A stretch of 64,000 bases of DNA from the NCBI GenBank assembly GCA_001939145.1, contig LSRX01000852.1:100135-164134 (forward strand), written 5' to 3'. Position 1 is the first letter of the stretch; each line of letters starts with the position of its first letter. Positions 53,352 through 64,000 of this stretch are shown piece after piece. Source of the DNA: Symbiodinium microadriaticum (taxonomy: Eukaryota > Sar > Dinophyceae > Suessiales > Symbiodiniaceae). A program made the translations under genes and the position numbers. The notes under the pieces were generated by a model. The model did no database searches, was not told the DNA's origin, and worked only from the letters and a program-made list of their open reading frames with translations.

Positions 53352-54744
53352 ACATAGGAAGCGCGCGATCCCTGCAAAGAGCGGCGAATCAAGTTCTGAA
53401 AAACAAGCTGCATGTCTATTTTTAGGCGAAGGGTTTGACTTGCAGATGGACCAGCGAAGCTGCACTTCGATCCGAAACTCGACAGCATGAGCTCGAAGAC
53501 TTGTCACCGCACAAGGGCAGCTTTCCCTCTCTGCCCAGTCTTGCTGGCTGGTCAACCGGCCCACCTACTGCTTGGGCTTGGACAGCCTCACCAAATCTTT
53601 CACAGACTGACGAAATCGACCAAGAGAGAGCTGCGGGAAGCATTTAACGCGCCTACGCTTTATCACCTCACATTGCCTTCGCGAGTTCGAAGTTGCAAGG
53701 AGCACAAGGAGGCGATGAGTCACAGCTTTCCCGCAGTTCGGGTGTGCAAAATACACCAAAGTCGGCGAGACCCAGAGTCGCCCCATTGTCGTTTATGCAA
53801 GTTCCTGACTTTCCTGCTCTCACTAGGCTCCTTTTGCTGACTTGCGATCGAAGTTCCATTCTACATAATTAGATAAGCTTCTTGGAAAAGTGGGAGGATT
53901 CAATATTTGTCCCTGTTCTTGTCCGCTTGTCGGTCAGCCTGGCACGGACTGAAGGTGGGAATTTGACGGACAAAGATTGGCAGCCACAACGAAGCACTCC
54001 CTTTGTAAACCCTCGGAGCCTTCTTTAATCATAGCTCTGAAGCTGGAGCTGATGTGCAGGAGACAGAGGCCGAACGGAAGGTCGTTCGAAAGCCGTCCGA
54101 AATACAAGCGGAGGTGCCGCGGTGATTGAAACAGGGTCTATGCCTCTATGCAGGGTCCGTGCCTCCACCCTCGAGGACCCTCCGGAAAAGAAGCAGAGCT
54201 CATCGGGAAGCAGGCCCGGCTGCACTGCTACTTTGGGCAGCTCCGTCTTGCTGCACCCATTGCCGCAAGGAAGCCTTCGCTGACGGCGGGCCTTTCAGCC
54301 GCACAAAAGCTTTTGCCGTTGTCCGGCATGTGACATCTGTAGGTTTTGATCATTTTGATCAATTGAAGACTTGCACTGCACCAGTACTGCACCAAAATCG
54401 CTTCGACGCCTCATTGCGAGAGGATGCAGTCAGTATCAGCAGCAATCAGAAGGCCTCCACGCCCCACAGAAGCTTTTCTTCAGCACACTTCATTCCTCGT
54501 CCAAGCTGGTGCGCTCCACTGGCAAACCAATGCATATTCATCATGGTTCCCATTGCCAGGCAGGAATCGGGATGTGGAGTTGCAAGCGCGAGTGAGCGCA
54601 AGAAGCACACGAGCGAAACCAGTTCAATGCTGACACTGGGCAATGTACGGTCGTCCCAGCACAAGGAGAGGGAAGCCAAATTGTTCGTCGCTTCAGCAAC
54701 GCCTCCGAGCTTGACAAGGCTCGGGCACAGCTTCGATTCTACTT
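53352..54744. other. stretch with long but unconvincing open frames
   Basis: The + frame 53435-53647 (SEAALRSETRQHELEDLSPH) could be an exon. The 231-codon + frame 54126-54821 runs into microsatellite sequence and shows no domain. Confidence 0.25.
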
Positions 54745-54950
54745 TCCGCATGTACACACATACACATATGCACTTAACGTTGTACATGTACATATACACA
54801 CGTACGTACGTACGTACGTAGGTACATACATACATGCATACATACGTGCATACACCAACACACACACGCACACACACGTGTTAGACAAAGGTATGTCAAC
54901 TGTCACATATGGTTTACACACACAGATATGTGTATATATATATATATGTA

Positions 54951-54987
<37 letters not shown>

Positions 54988-55086
54988 GTCTATCTATCTA
55001 TATATATATATATATGTATGTATGTNAGGTATGTCAACTGTCACATATGGTTTACACACACATATCTGTCTATCTATCTATATATA

Positions 55087-55122
<36 letters not shown>

Positions 55123-55195
55123 TGTATGTATGTACATGTATATGTGTGTGCGCGTCAATCACCGATGGATGGATAGATAGATGGTTGAGTGGTTT
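54745..55195. repeat. microsatellite complex with a duplicated segment around a single N
   Basis: CACA/ACGT/TACA runs, then (TATC)n and (TATG)n. The segment AGGTATGTCAACTGTCACAT plus ATGGTTTACACACAC occurs at about 54889 and again at 55027, immediately after a single N at 55026. Each copy is followed by the same kind of TATC/TATATA run. Confidence 0.9.
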
Positions 55196-55321
55196 TAAAA
55201 GGAGTAGGATTCGCTTGGCAGCATCTGCAGGCTCCGCAGGCTCCCCCTCCGGTCCCGGAAGCTGCGGCGGAGGAGTCGCGGTTTGATCCACTGGCGCCTG
55301 GGCGCATGTTGAATCGACAGA

Positions 55322-55811
55322 GTGCAGAGGGAGGGGTCGGACGGGTTCCTGTTGAATCAGGTTTGGCTATCCGACTGCCTCAAGCAATCTGCGACTGGGC
55401 GAACCTTTCCGCTGCATCTCGTGAAGTTTGCTTGTTACCTGCCCGAGGCGAGCGGCGACGCGAGCTTTCGAGACCAGATTCGCGAGCGAGTGATCCAGCA
55501 GATCAAGGCTGCAGAGGCAGATGCCGCTCTGGGTTGACGATGTTTACACGCAGACACACACACACACACACACACACAGAGACAAACACAGACGCACACA
55601 CACACACACACACAGAGATCATCTATCTGCCTGCCTGTTTATTGTGGTGCAGGCAGCCGAGGAAGCCGAGCGAGCTCGAGCCGAAGCCGAAGCCGCGGCC
55701 GCACGAGCAGCCTGCTCAGAGTGGGCGAAAGCCTTCTCCAGAAAAGAGCCGCAGGAATCCGCGTACGTAGAGTTCGAAGTAAAAACGCAAGATTGCACCA
55801 GAGGGAGCCAA
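55322..55811 (+). CDS. charged helical protein, two exons joined across a GC-AG intron
   Basis: The first exon (to 55516) reads SDGFLLNQVWLSDCLKQSAT and later RDQIRERVIQQIKAAE. The GC donor at 55517 and acceptor at 55651-55652 share AG|GCAG. The join reads QQIKAAE-AAEEAERARAEAEA, then AAAARAACSEWAKAFSRKEP and a polar segment ending at a GT donor (55812). The join continues one long Ala/Glu/Arg helix, which supports it. The 136-base intron contains a CA microsatellite (55555-55616). The function is unknown. The gene probably extends both ways (an upstream frame reads PEAAAEESRFDPLAPG). Confidence 0.5.
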
Positions 55812-56426
55812 GTAAGCCGAATTGGATTCGTGTAAGCTCGATCATTTCACCGCATGACATCTCGGGCAGGCTGACCATGCATCCCATCCGCAGAGCTAGA
55901 CCTTGCCAAGCATGGCTAGGTTGATGATGGCGAGATCACCACAATCGCAGAGGGGGCTTCTGAGAGTGGCAACTGAGGCCATGGCTGCCAGACATTCAGT
56001 ATGCCGCAGCACCATAGGACCATAGGCTGCAAGATCTTGTCGTGCTGGTAGTTCCTGCAGCCGCCTCACACAACAAGCATGGTTTCACTTGCAGAGCGAA
56101 AGAATCCGCCGCACCCTTTGGTCAAAAGCGAACGCGCGCAAGCTGGCTCTGATGTGATGGCTGTGGCGTCTTTCTGCATCCCTGCGACACCGGACGTTCT
56201 ACAACATCCTCGTGTGCAATGGTATATCTGTACGAAGAGGCCGACATGTCCACACTGTTCAGGAGAAGTGAATGGCAATGGAATGCGAACAGTCCAAGAA
56301 TGTTGGTATGCGGCAGCTTCTTGCTTAAGCCATTTGCTTAAATGCCTCGCCAAGTGGCACGCCAGGTTCCCACAACCCGTGGATTCCTTCACCTCGTGCT
56401 AATGATGCTAGTGTGTCACGTGCTTG
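55812..56426. other. stretch with no assigned exon
   Basis: A + frame 56079-56402 is open (MVSLAERKNPPHPLVKSERA) but not recognised. Confidence 0.3.
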
Positions 56427-56575
56427 CAGAGCTGGCGTCATTTTGCTGCAGCATCTCGTCCTGTGATGGATGGCGATGGCTTCGATTTGTATGGCCGCGA
56501 TCCCAGAAGTTTCAGCTGGGGGCCAATTTTGCTGGGACACATGATGGTATTAGCTTTGCAATTTCGAAGGCTTCT
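56427..56575 (+). CDS. unassigned exon
   Basis: After GCTTGCAG the frame reads SWRHFAAASRPVMDGDGFDL, YGRDPRSFSWGPILLGHMMV and LALQFRR. Composition is protein-like, but no family is recognised. It may belong with the helical gene upstream. Confidence 0.3.
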
Positions 56576-57232
56576 GCATGCCCCCGAGAATCCTCGTGTG
56601 TTGTGCAGATGACCTGCAGCTGCAGCCAGAGCCAGTCGACCTGAAACCAGCTCCCCCGCCCGGTCCTCAAAGACTAGGCTTTTCTTGAGCAGAATCCGTT
56701 CCTGGCAAAGTGCCCGGCCTTTGTGCCGGTCTCAACGCGGCTCTGCATGGGGTCAAGCCGCCGTTACAGGACCCCTCCATGGAGAAAGCCGGCCAAGGTG
56801 GACGGCTTCTCAGAGCACCCGAGCCAGGGCGCTCACCTCTGATTTCTCTCGTGCACGCATCTGCGCCCCAAGGAGAAGATTAGCTTGGATCCCAGCGCGA
56901 ACCCAGGTAGTCGGGCACCTGTCCTGGTATCTTGAGCGAAGGCCAGAAGCCGCAGTCCGGGGCGCAAGCTTTGCTGGAGTCGACGCCTGAGTGCCGACAG
57001 GCAAGGAGCCGCATGTAGGAAGCCTTTCCGCGACCCCGCCCAGGCTTCTGCGTGCCGCACTTGCAGAGGATGAGATGTGGGCTAGAACATCTACTGGTAG
57101 TTACAATTCGCAGTCATGCTGCTCCGTGTGTTTCGATTCTTGCGGTGTGCTCGTGATCCAGTGGTGCCTGGGCACAGTATGCAGCTAAGCGGGCATAGAA
57201 GGCACTGTGGGTGCATGAGGTGCTGGAGCAGA

Positions 57233-57519
57233 GGACTTCCTGGACGCAGAAGAGGACGACCAGCCGCAGCAGGAAATCGAAGCAGGCCATCCGGTCCTGC
57301 AATAGACCGCTGTCGGGTTTCTTGCGACTGTTGCTGGCAGATGCTGGCAGGTCGCAAAGCAGATTGGCTTCATGAACCTGATTGCCTCGAGGCCGGCATG
57401 AGGCTTTCTAATGCGGCTATGATGCTGCAATACTACAGTTTACTACAGTCAGTGTGCCAGAGGTTGGTGATGATTCGGCCGATGCTGTGGAAGCGCCTTT
57501 GAAGAGACAGCGGATCCAG
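57233..57519 (+). CDS. two short candidate exons, acidic then basic
   Basis: After GGAGCAG the frame reads EDFLDAEEDDQPQQEIEAGH (about 57233-57297). After GTCA the frame 57454-57519 reads VPEVGDDSADAVEAPLKRQR and IQ, ending at an AG|GT donor; KRQR could be part of a nuclear signal. Whether they belong to one gene is not shown. Confidence 0.3.
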
Positions 57520-57988
57520 GTGCGAGAAGCAATGCCTGTGCGATCCCGTTTGTGGTGTGCCTTTCAAGATCCTTTAAGCATGTGTCGGAAGACAGTGACA
57601 GTGACATTTGCAGCCAGAGCTCAAACGTATTCGTAAAATACGGCGTTACTGACAACAGTGAATGCTTCCATTTTATGCAAAAGGGCTGGGACAGAGACAC
57701 CACAGGCCAGCAGCTACAAGGCCACGAGCAATCGCTCAACGCTGCTCGAGCATCACAACCTATATGTAGTGAACCGGAAACTTCTGTGGTCACGGAGCAA
57801 GTCGATTCAGGGGAAGGTTGTTTGTAGAGGTGACCGGGTGCCTTCGCGACCCGTGTTCTGGTCGACTAAAGCAAGCAACGATGTTTACAAGTTTGGTAGT
57901 TGTTGGCGGCAGGCGATGGAGCCGCCAGGCAGCTCGGCAGCATGCTCTGCTCCCTGTTGCACCCAGAAAGCTCACAGACCACCGCAAG

Positions 57989-58222
57989 ATGTCGCAAGCC
58001 TCGAGCAGCGGCTTTCAGGTGAGGACGAGGCCCAAGCCCGGTCCTCAGGTCACAGGCCTGGCTCAGGAGCGAAGTTCTGCAGTGCCGAGGCCGAAAGCGA
58101 CGACGGATTCGACTTCGAGTTCGAAGCGGATCTTCAAAAGGCCACGGCGAGGCGGGATGCGCCGGCTCCAAGCGGGGAGTTCCTGCAGCTCCAATTCCCG
58201 GCCAATTGTCGCACCACGGTAA
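57989..58222 (+). CDS. small basic protein or first exon, unassigned
   Basis: The ATG at 57989 opens MSQASSSGFQVRTRPKPGPQ, then VTGLAQERSSAVPRPKATTD and a basic tract (KRIFKRPRRGGMRRLQ), to a TAA at 58222. A donor-like CAG|GTGAGG lies right after SGFQ, so splicing inside is possible. Likely disordered; function unknown. A further coding-like frame (58382-58615, ending QQLVVVVKLAFSSCPANS) may be its last exon. Confidence 0.35.
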   Translation: MSQASSSGFQVRTRPKPGPQVTGLAQERSSAVPRPKATTDSTSSSKRIFKRPRRGGMRRLQAGSSCSSNSRPIVAPR

Positions 58223-58615
58223 GCTGCTTCGATGGCGAAGGTCGGGGGCTGCGGTCGGTGTCGGCCTCGGCACCGGGAAGGTCCGGGAAGGTTCCAAGCC
58301 GTGAAGCTTGAGCTCAGGATCGGGCATGCTGAGTGAAGATGGACTGAGCTGCACGCAGCTTGTGGCAGCCGGGCCTGGGCTTTGCAGCGTCACGGCCTGA
58401 GTGGCAACGAACCTCTCGCTGCGTGTCATGCTGCGGGTGGCCGCGGCGAGGCTGCAGGTCCGGCACCGGGAACGACTTCCTCACAGCCGGGGGCCTTGGC
58501 CAACGACATGCAAGCAGAGTCCAAGATGCCAGCAGGCTTTCAGAGCCGAGACGCCGTCCAACAGCTCGTAGTCGTGGTCAAGCTAGCCTTCAGTTCTTGC
58601 CCTGCGAATAGCTGA

Positions 58616-60513
58616 TATTAACAGCAAGCTGCACCGATGCAGCACTCGTGCGCAGTTGAATTCCTTATCGCTTCGTCGCGATCAAGGCTAAGACCAAAAC
58701 AACAATGCAAGCCAGCAAACAGAGAGTGCTTCTTCTGGACCTGGGAAACAGCTTCACGTCCGTCCCGTGAGGTATGTGTACAACACGCGCACGCAGTCCG
58801 AGGCCCAGGCATCAGGCTGTTCTGAGAGGCAGAGGTAGGACCAGGAGAGATCCTCGTGCTGATTCAGCCTCCAGCAGGCGCTGGGAAAGCGGCACGCAGT
58901 TCCGGATGCCGAAGGCCACCTGCAGGGGTATCTCTTTGAAAGTCTGCAGTTTTTGTGAGAATTTTGGAGTGCGATTCCGCAGGATGCAAGACGCGTCCAA
59001 GGCGCAGATTTTCCGAGTTCTTCAGTCCCAGGCTTGTGTCCCAAGTCGGCGTTTCCAGGTAGCGGGCCGAGGCGCAAGGCCAGACCCAAGACTCCTCTCT
59101 GCTGCCTGATGCTTAGGGGATTGCGGCTCAACAGAAAATGCATGTGTCGCAGAGGTGAAGCTGTGTCGCTTCTTTGCCATCTCGGGCTTTTGTAGATGGG
59201 GAAACAGCCAGGGCCTCGTTCAACTTGAATCGTTGAGCCCGTCTCAGACATGCCTTGGAGTTTGATGCGAGGTTGCTACTTTGCACACGGCGAGGCAGGT
59301 CGGCCATGTTTGCACTGCATGTGCAATGCACAGAAGTGCGACTCGGGAAGGGTACTTCCGCAGCCACACGCAGCCACCTTCGAACCCGAGGCAGAACTCG
59401 CCCTCGGCGGTGATGCAGTATCTCAGCGCAAGCCACAGCTTGCCACACGTGCAGGGATCCAGTTTCAAGGCACAGCTTGAGAACTCTTGATCTCCCAGGC
59501 AGCAGATCATCTCAGAATGCTCCTCCCGGGCATGGGACGATGCAGAGGGAGGCGATGGCAGTTTGATACGGACATAACCGCTCTAGATGAGGCTAGAGCG
59601 GTGCAGGAGATCCTTGCAAACTTCGCAAGGAGACCAATTCTCGCTAAGATCTGTGTCGATCCTCTTTTGGAGGCTGCTGCAGCTACGCCCAAGCCCTCGC
59701 AGTTCGGCTTGCGCTGCGCTTCGAGGCACCGCGGGGAGTTGCACCCAGCACAGTCCGTAGGAGCGAGCCTTGAGAGCCCACGAAGCCTTCCGTGATCCCT
59801 CGAGGCGCAGCCAGAACATCTCCTGTCTCGTGCTCGGGTGTGACGTTGCTGAGCGTGCGCGATCCAAACTAAAACATGGTTGCAACCAGGCCAACGATGG
59901 AAAAGACTGGCTTGCCAACGTCTGGAGACGGGGCCCGTGCAGCAGCCGAGCACTTGGATTTCGGCTTGGCACATGTGGGGGTGCTGATGGTCGGCTTGCT
60001 TCAGCCTAGTCAGAAGTCAATACTTGGAAGGTAAAAATGCTGCTGCGGCCACTCGCCGGGAAGTTATCACATGTTGCACGCCGACGGGCAAAGTCTTGGC
60101 AGCTGTTTGTAGGCTGTGTCATCCGGACAAGTGTGGGCATCCGGAGGCCCTCTTCTGCAACGAAATCTCGAAGACATCCGCTCTGTGTCCAACTTCTGCA
60201 GGCCAAAAAGGCCGTCCAGATCCTCGGACCCCTGCTGGCGAAGTGCAGTTCGTAAGACGCGAACAGGGCCGTTCAACCTACGGCGGACAGGGAAGTGCTG
60301 GGAAGCATTTCGGCCAGAAATGTCGGTATCACTTCGCCGACAGATCGGAATCTTGAAAAGCCGGATTGCTTGTACTTGACAGCGAGGCTAGTCGGCAAGA
60401 AGCGAGTTGGGAAGGTCGCATGAATCAACGCACTGCGATGGTGTTTCGTCGACGAAGCCTCGCCGGCTTCAGCTTTCGAAGGGTGGAAGCAATAGCTGGC
60501 AGCCACTCGTAGC
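58616..60513. other. stretch without a recognisable gene
   Basis: Several Cys-containing frames near 58920-59060 and 59250-59490 on both strands; none forms a known zinc-binding pattern. Confidence 0.35.
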
Positions 60514-60658
60514 ATGCGCGCCGCATCACCCGCCTCCATGACCCCGCGGACACGCGAGGGGAGACCTGTGGCTCGGCGCTCAGCGAACTTCTTCATGCAG
60601 GTTCCTGACCCCCCGCTCTCCGACGTTGCAATGATGCGTTACTCGTACCAAGGTCCAG
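60514..60658 (+). CDS. candidate first coding exon
   Basis: From ATG: MRAASPASMTPRTREGRPVA, then RRSANFFMQVPDPPLSDVAM and MRYSYQGP, ending at a good AG|GTGAGC donor. The N-terminus is basic and Ser/Ala-rich and could be a targeting peptide (inference). Downstream exons were not identified. Confidence 0.35.
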
Positions 60659-61646
60659 GTGAGCCGCGAGGTCAGTCGGTGCCCCAGACTGTTGCTGCAT
60701 GCCCGGAAGGGGAATCCACGAGCCTGGTGCGGAAATGCGCGCGCAGACTCAGGTCCAGCGCGGGTTCTGCCTTGGCCTCGGCATCAAAGCGCCGGGGGCA
60801 TCTCAAGCTCGGAACTGGCAGTGACGATTCCTGCAAGCGCGCCCTCGAGGCCGCCTGTCTTTGTCAAGACGCGGACGGGTGCGATCGTGACACAGGCCCG
60901 GCAGACGCCAGAACCACCATGAACCACCTACTTCCCTCGAGCCTTGTGCTGTTGGTGCTTGACGTGTGACACTTTGCTATGAGCCAGGTCACCCAGGAAA
61001 GCTTCCTGGCTGCAGGGATCGTCGGAGCTTGCGTTGTGTTTTGTCGATCCGAGAGCCGATTTCCCACACACCATGCTCAGTTGATGGCGTCCGCCGGGTT
61101 GTGAACTTAAATCCCCGTCTTCCACCGGCCCCGACTTCGGCCGGGGCCTTCGCCTCTTGCAGAGTAGCGCTGGACGCATCGCTCGAGCTCCGCGGCTCTG
61201 CCGTTAGTCAGGTGCGGTCCCCTTACGCCGTGCCAAGGCATGTGCCGGCCTTACCAATATCGGCTCACCTTGCATCAGGCTGTCCTCCTGGGCTCTGCTA
61301 CTCTATGGAGAATTCTGTCGACACAGGTGCCAGCGCGGAGCGGGTTGCCGTTTGCAACACCGCCCCGCGTTCCGGCCTCAACCGACTTTTCCATCCGGCA
61401 AGCACGGACAAAATATGTATGCAATGTATATTCGACATACACACACGTTTCGTTTCCATGCTACATGACAGAGTTCAATCTAGAATATGTAGTAAACCTG
61501 CACACACATGCGCGCCCGTGATGTTCGAAAGTTGCGGCTCTGAGGTCAGGGCTGTAGATCTCCACGCGCGAGCCACGCTCCGACAGGGATTTGTCGCTGT
61601 GGATGTGGCAGCCGTCGGTGTTCCGGATGTCCTGTGACCTGTGCAG
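60659..61646. other. stretch with a short ubiquitin-like segment
   Basis: At about 60857-60898 a + frame reads PVFVKTRTGAIVT, similar to the first strand of ubiquitin. The open frame continues for only a few residues. A piece at about 61542-61630 (VRAVDLHARATLRQGFVAVD) also looks coding. Confidence 0.25.
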
Positions 61647-61906
61647 TGCTCTCAGGCAGCGAGCTCGCAGCGCTTCGAAACCCCGCCGAAGGCCTGTGCT
61701 TCGGCGTTGACCGCCCGATCAGCGAGCTTCGACAGAGCGAGGTGGCACGGCCACCTCCGTTGACATTCTCTGAGCTGGAACCAAGTCCCCGCACGCTTGA
61801 GCCAGAGGCTTCGTACATTTTGGGTTGTCTCGGACACATGACCCAAAAGGATCCGAAGTTGAGAGGCGATGAGAGGCGTTTTGCCAAGCTGGCTTTCCCT
61901 GCTCAG
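61647..61906 (+). CDS. unassigned internal exon
   Basis: After CTGTGCAG the frame reads LSGSELAALRNPAEGLCFGV, DRPISELRQSEVARPPPLTF, EASYILGCLGHMTQKDPKLR and GDERRFAKLAFPAQ, ending at an AG|GT donor. It has clear protein character but no family that I recognise. Confidence 0.45.
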
Positions 61907-62808
61907 GTCACTTCCAACGCTCCTGACCGCAAGGGCGATTGGCCAGGACCGTCGCAATGACTTCCAGGACGAGCTGCCGAATCTTTCTACAGACTCACAG
62001 CATTCCCTTTGCCTTTGCCTCTCTGCCCTCTCTGCGCTGCTTGGCTTCGCCCATCGTGCTTGCTTTTCCTTCTCCTTGGGAGCTCACAGGAAGCTTGGCC
62101 CACTGCCTGTTCATCTGCTTTCAGGATGCGCCAGTGCTGTCCTCAAAGGCGCGCCGGTGCTGGCAACGGCTACAGGGCTGGTAAGAGTGATCTGCACCCT
62201 CATCCGTTGCAGCATGAGTCGAACGCAGAAGTGCTATAGGAGACAGAGGCTGCTCGTCCGACGGTGCAGGCGAGTCACTGGCACCTGACTTCGGAGTCAA
62301 TTTCCAGCAACGCTGTGGTGCCGGCAGGCCTCACCAGAGACGGCAGCTTGTGAGGCGCGGGACCGCTGGGAAGAGTGACACAGATGGCAGGTTCAGGTTT
62401 CAGACGTCGGCCGTGGTCACCAGCACATCGTGCACACCGACAGGATGCTCCGGCACCGCAGCAATCCTACGTGCTGGTCCCGCAGGCCCTCGGCCTTGCG
62501 CTGCTCGCATATGCGGCAGTGCCACACTATGCAGCCAAAGCCGCTGAGGAGCAACTAGATGAGCAGGCAGCTCCGGCGAAGGACGCGCCCTCTCGCCTGG
62601 TGCCATTTTGCTTTAGGTTTGTGCAGTTTGCCAGGCATGATGGGTCAGTATCGGTTGCGATGGTTGAGGGCATTGGCAGATCTCTGCCGTGCACGGTCGT
62701 TCGAGGAGCCAACATCCGAGACTCAGCGCAGCCTTGAGGCTTCGTTGCGTCTGTCGGATCTCCACAGTCGGTTGAGGGACTGGCGGCCGCTGTGGTTTTG
62801 GATGCCAG
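61907..62808. other. stretch with uncertain exons
   Basis: The + frame 62375-62737 is open (LGLALLAYAAVPHYAAKAAE) with one hydrophobic stretch, but its limits and function are unclear. Confidence 0.3.
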
Positions 62809-63818
62809 GCCGTGGCAGAGGCCCATGCAAAGGCCATGCAGGCCGGGGCAACCTGTGCCTTGTTCCTTGTTTCACTTGCCTTTGAAGAACTCGGCCGTCC
62901 AATAGGAGCTGCAGGAGCAGGGCTCCTGACCCAAGAGCAGCTTCCCGTTTTCTGTCTAAAGCCCTGCGGCTGCTTTCTGTTTCCTGTTGCACTTTCTATC
63001 ATGTGTCTCTCCTGTGCGATATGGGGGCATGGTTTGCTTCATTTCTCCATGAAGATGGGTGGTGTTTCGGATAAGCCAGGAACAAATCCTCATGAATGCT
63101 TTGCGCGGTGTCGAAGTCGTAGAGCTGGGATCTAGGGTCCGCTCGCTAACCAGAAAGCCGTTAATCGTGCAGTCCAGAAGCCGTTACTTGCATCATCTGG
63201 CACCATCTGTCATCGCCTACCACCTCCCCCCCCAATGGGTTCATGAGTGCAGTGCCTTCAGGACATGCTGCCTCTCCAGACCTTGTTTTGGCTTGTGGAT
63301 TGTAAAATTGTAAACACGTGCAGGCACTGTAGCCTGTAGTATTGAGCGTGGACGCTGGATGTGGTTGGCCACCACGGTCGATGGTCCTAGGTCCTAGATC
63401 TTGATCTAGGGTGCCTTCGATCGGGAAACATGGGGAACAAAAGGTCCAGAAGTTGCGACTCGCATCATCTGGTACAGTCTACCACTGCATAGTACCATCT
63501 CCCCCCCCATGTGTTCATGAATGCAGTGCCGCGATGTGTCATGCTCCTGTTAACTGCCTCTGCGTATCTCTCTGTGTGAAGGAGCAGAAAGAAATCCAAG
63601 AAGCTACACTGGAGGCTAGCACTTCTGCCTGTTTCTTGGGCAATTATTTGTGGCTCCCAAGAAACCATTACAAGCAGGCAGCGATGCGAGCGAATGCGCA
63701 GGCCTTGCAGGCTGGGGCAGTGGCATGTGGGCAGGAGCATGGGCAGCATGTCAGCTGTTCGTCGTCCCGCTGGCAGGAGCAGCGCGAGCAGTACGAGGGT
63801 ATGCTCGAGGACGCTTAG
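62809..63818 (+). CDS. candidate exons with related Ala/Gln helix segments
   Basis: After GTGGCAG the frame reads EAHAKAMQAGATCALFLVSL then AFEELGRPIGAAGAG (62811-62925). After AAGCAG at about 63680 it reads AAMRANAQALQAGAVACGQE and ends QREQYEGMLEDA with a stop at 63818. The shared pattern A.A.A.QAGA suggests duplicated exons. No family is recognised. Confidence 0.3.
63165..63565. repeat. two diverged direct copies of an about 110-bp segment
   Basis: Copy 1 at about 63165-63275 and copy 2 at about 63440-63560 share GTCCAGAAG, GCATCATCTGG, ACCATCTCCCCCCCCAT (CACCTCCCCCCCCAAT in copy 1) and GTTCATGAATGCAGTGCC, with spacing of about 275 bases. Confidence 0.7.
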
Positions 63819-64000
63819 CAACTTGCACCCGAAAGTCGCCCCAACCCTGCGACCACACGCCCATCAGCGTATGCAACCTGCAACTTTCAATCCGCCCCTG
63901 CGCCCCGAACCACATGCCATCAACGTAAGCAACCTCGCCCCCACGCCCCAACCCTGCCACACCGGGGTGTTTCAGAGTCTAGAAACAGGGGTTCGGCAAT

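Noticed and set aside
54126..54821. 231-codon + frame
   Set aside because: Runs into CACA/ACGT microsatellite and has no recognisable domain.
62597..62612. GCCATTTTG match to the spliced-leader core
   Set aside because: Only nine consecutive bases match and no intronless gene follows.

Overview
The window reads as nuclear DNA of a dinoflagellate. Three independent lines of evidence agree. (1) A degenerate copy of the dinoflagellate trans-spliced leader lies 64 bases upstream of an intronless transporter gene (38961-38982). (2) Introns rebuilt by hand from protein continuity are short, usually start with GC or GA as well as GT, and nearly all sit in an AG|G...AG|G context. (3) Every gene that can be recognised lies on the + strand, as in the long unidirectional gene arrays of these protists. 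There is no bacterial operon structure, ribosome binding site, tRNA or rRNA gene that I could find. The species cannot be named.

Layout. 1-3.2 kb: anonymous DNA, then a 238-bp hairpin/G-rich satellite. 3.2-5.2 kb: intronless gene for a membrane-anchored Cys-rich WD40 protein. 6.0-6.8 kb: first exons of an HSL-type alpha/beta hydrolase. 9.3 kb: a possible cyclic-nucleotide-binding exon. 13.4-14.3 kb: C-terminal exon of a Rubisco-LSMT/SETD3-like protein with eroded catalytic motifs. 15.9-17.0 kb: three different tandem repeats, one with a minus-strand 28-residue repeat ORF. 17-25 kb: sparse exons, a microsatellite, a perfect palindrome and a MITE-like element. 25.9-30.1 kb: an acidic disordered protein, then a SMYD-like SET domain that reads through its post-SET cysteines into a GT1 UDP-glycosyltransferase. 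32-38.2 kb: a split gene for PPR repeats fused to an N4/N6-type SAM methyltransferase, with a 1.6-kb foldback element filling one intron, a 524-base assembly gap and an AT-rich island. 39-40.8 kb: BT1-family transporter behind the relict leader. 42.4-43.6 kb: PTGES2/GST-like exons. 44.3-44.7 kb: telomere-like repeats and an AT palindrome. 45.4-47.1 kb: histidine-phosphatase (PGAM-like) gene with at least seven exons. 47-64 kb: small unassigned exons, microsatellites, a 540-bp trinucleotide tract and a probable assembly duplication.

The genes do not form an obvious pathway. Adjacent dinoflagellate genes are usually functionally unrelated. The two most unusual products are the candidate PPR-methyltransferase and SET-glycosyltransferase fusions. 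Exon limits given here are inferred from reading frame and family conservation, not from transcripts, and many small exons have surely been missed.
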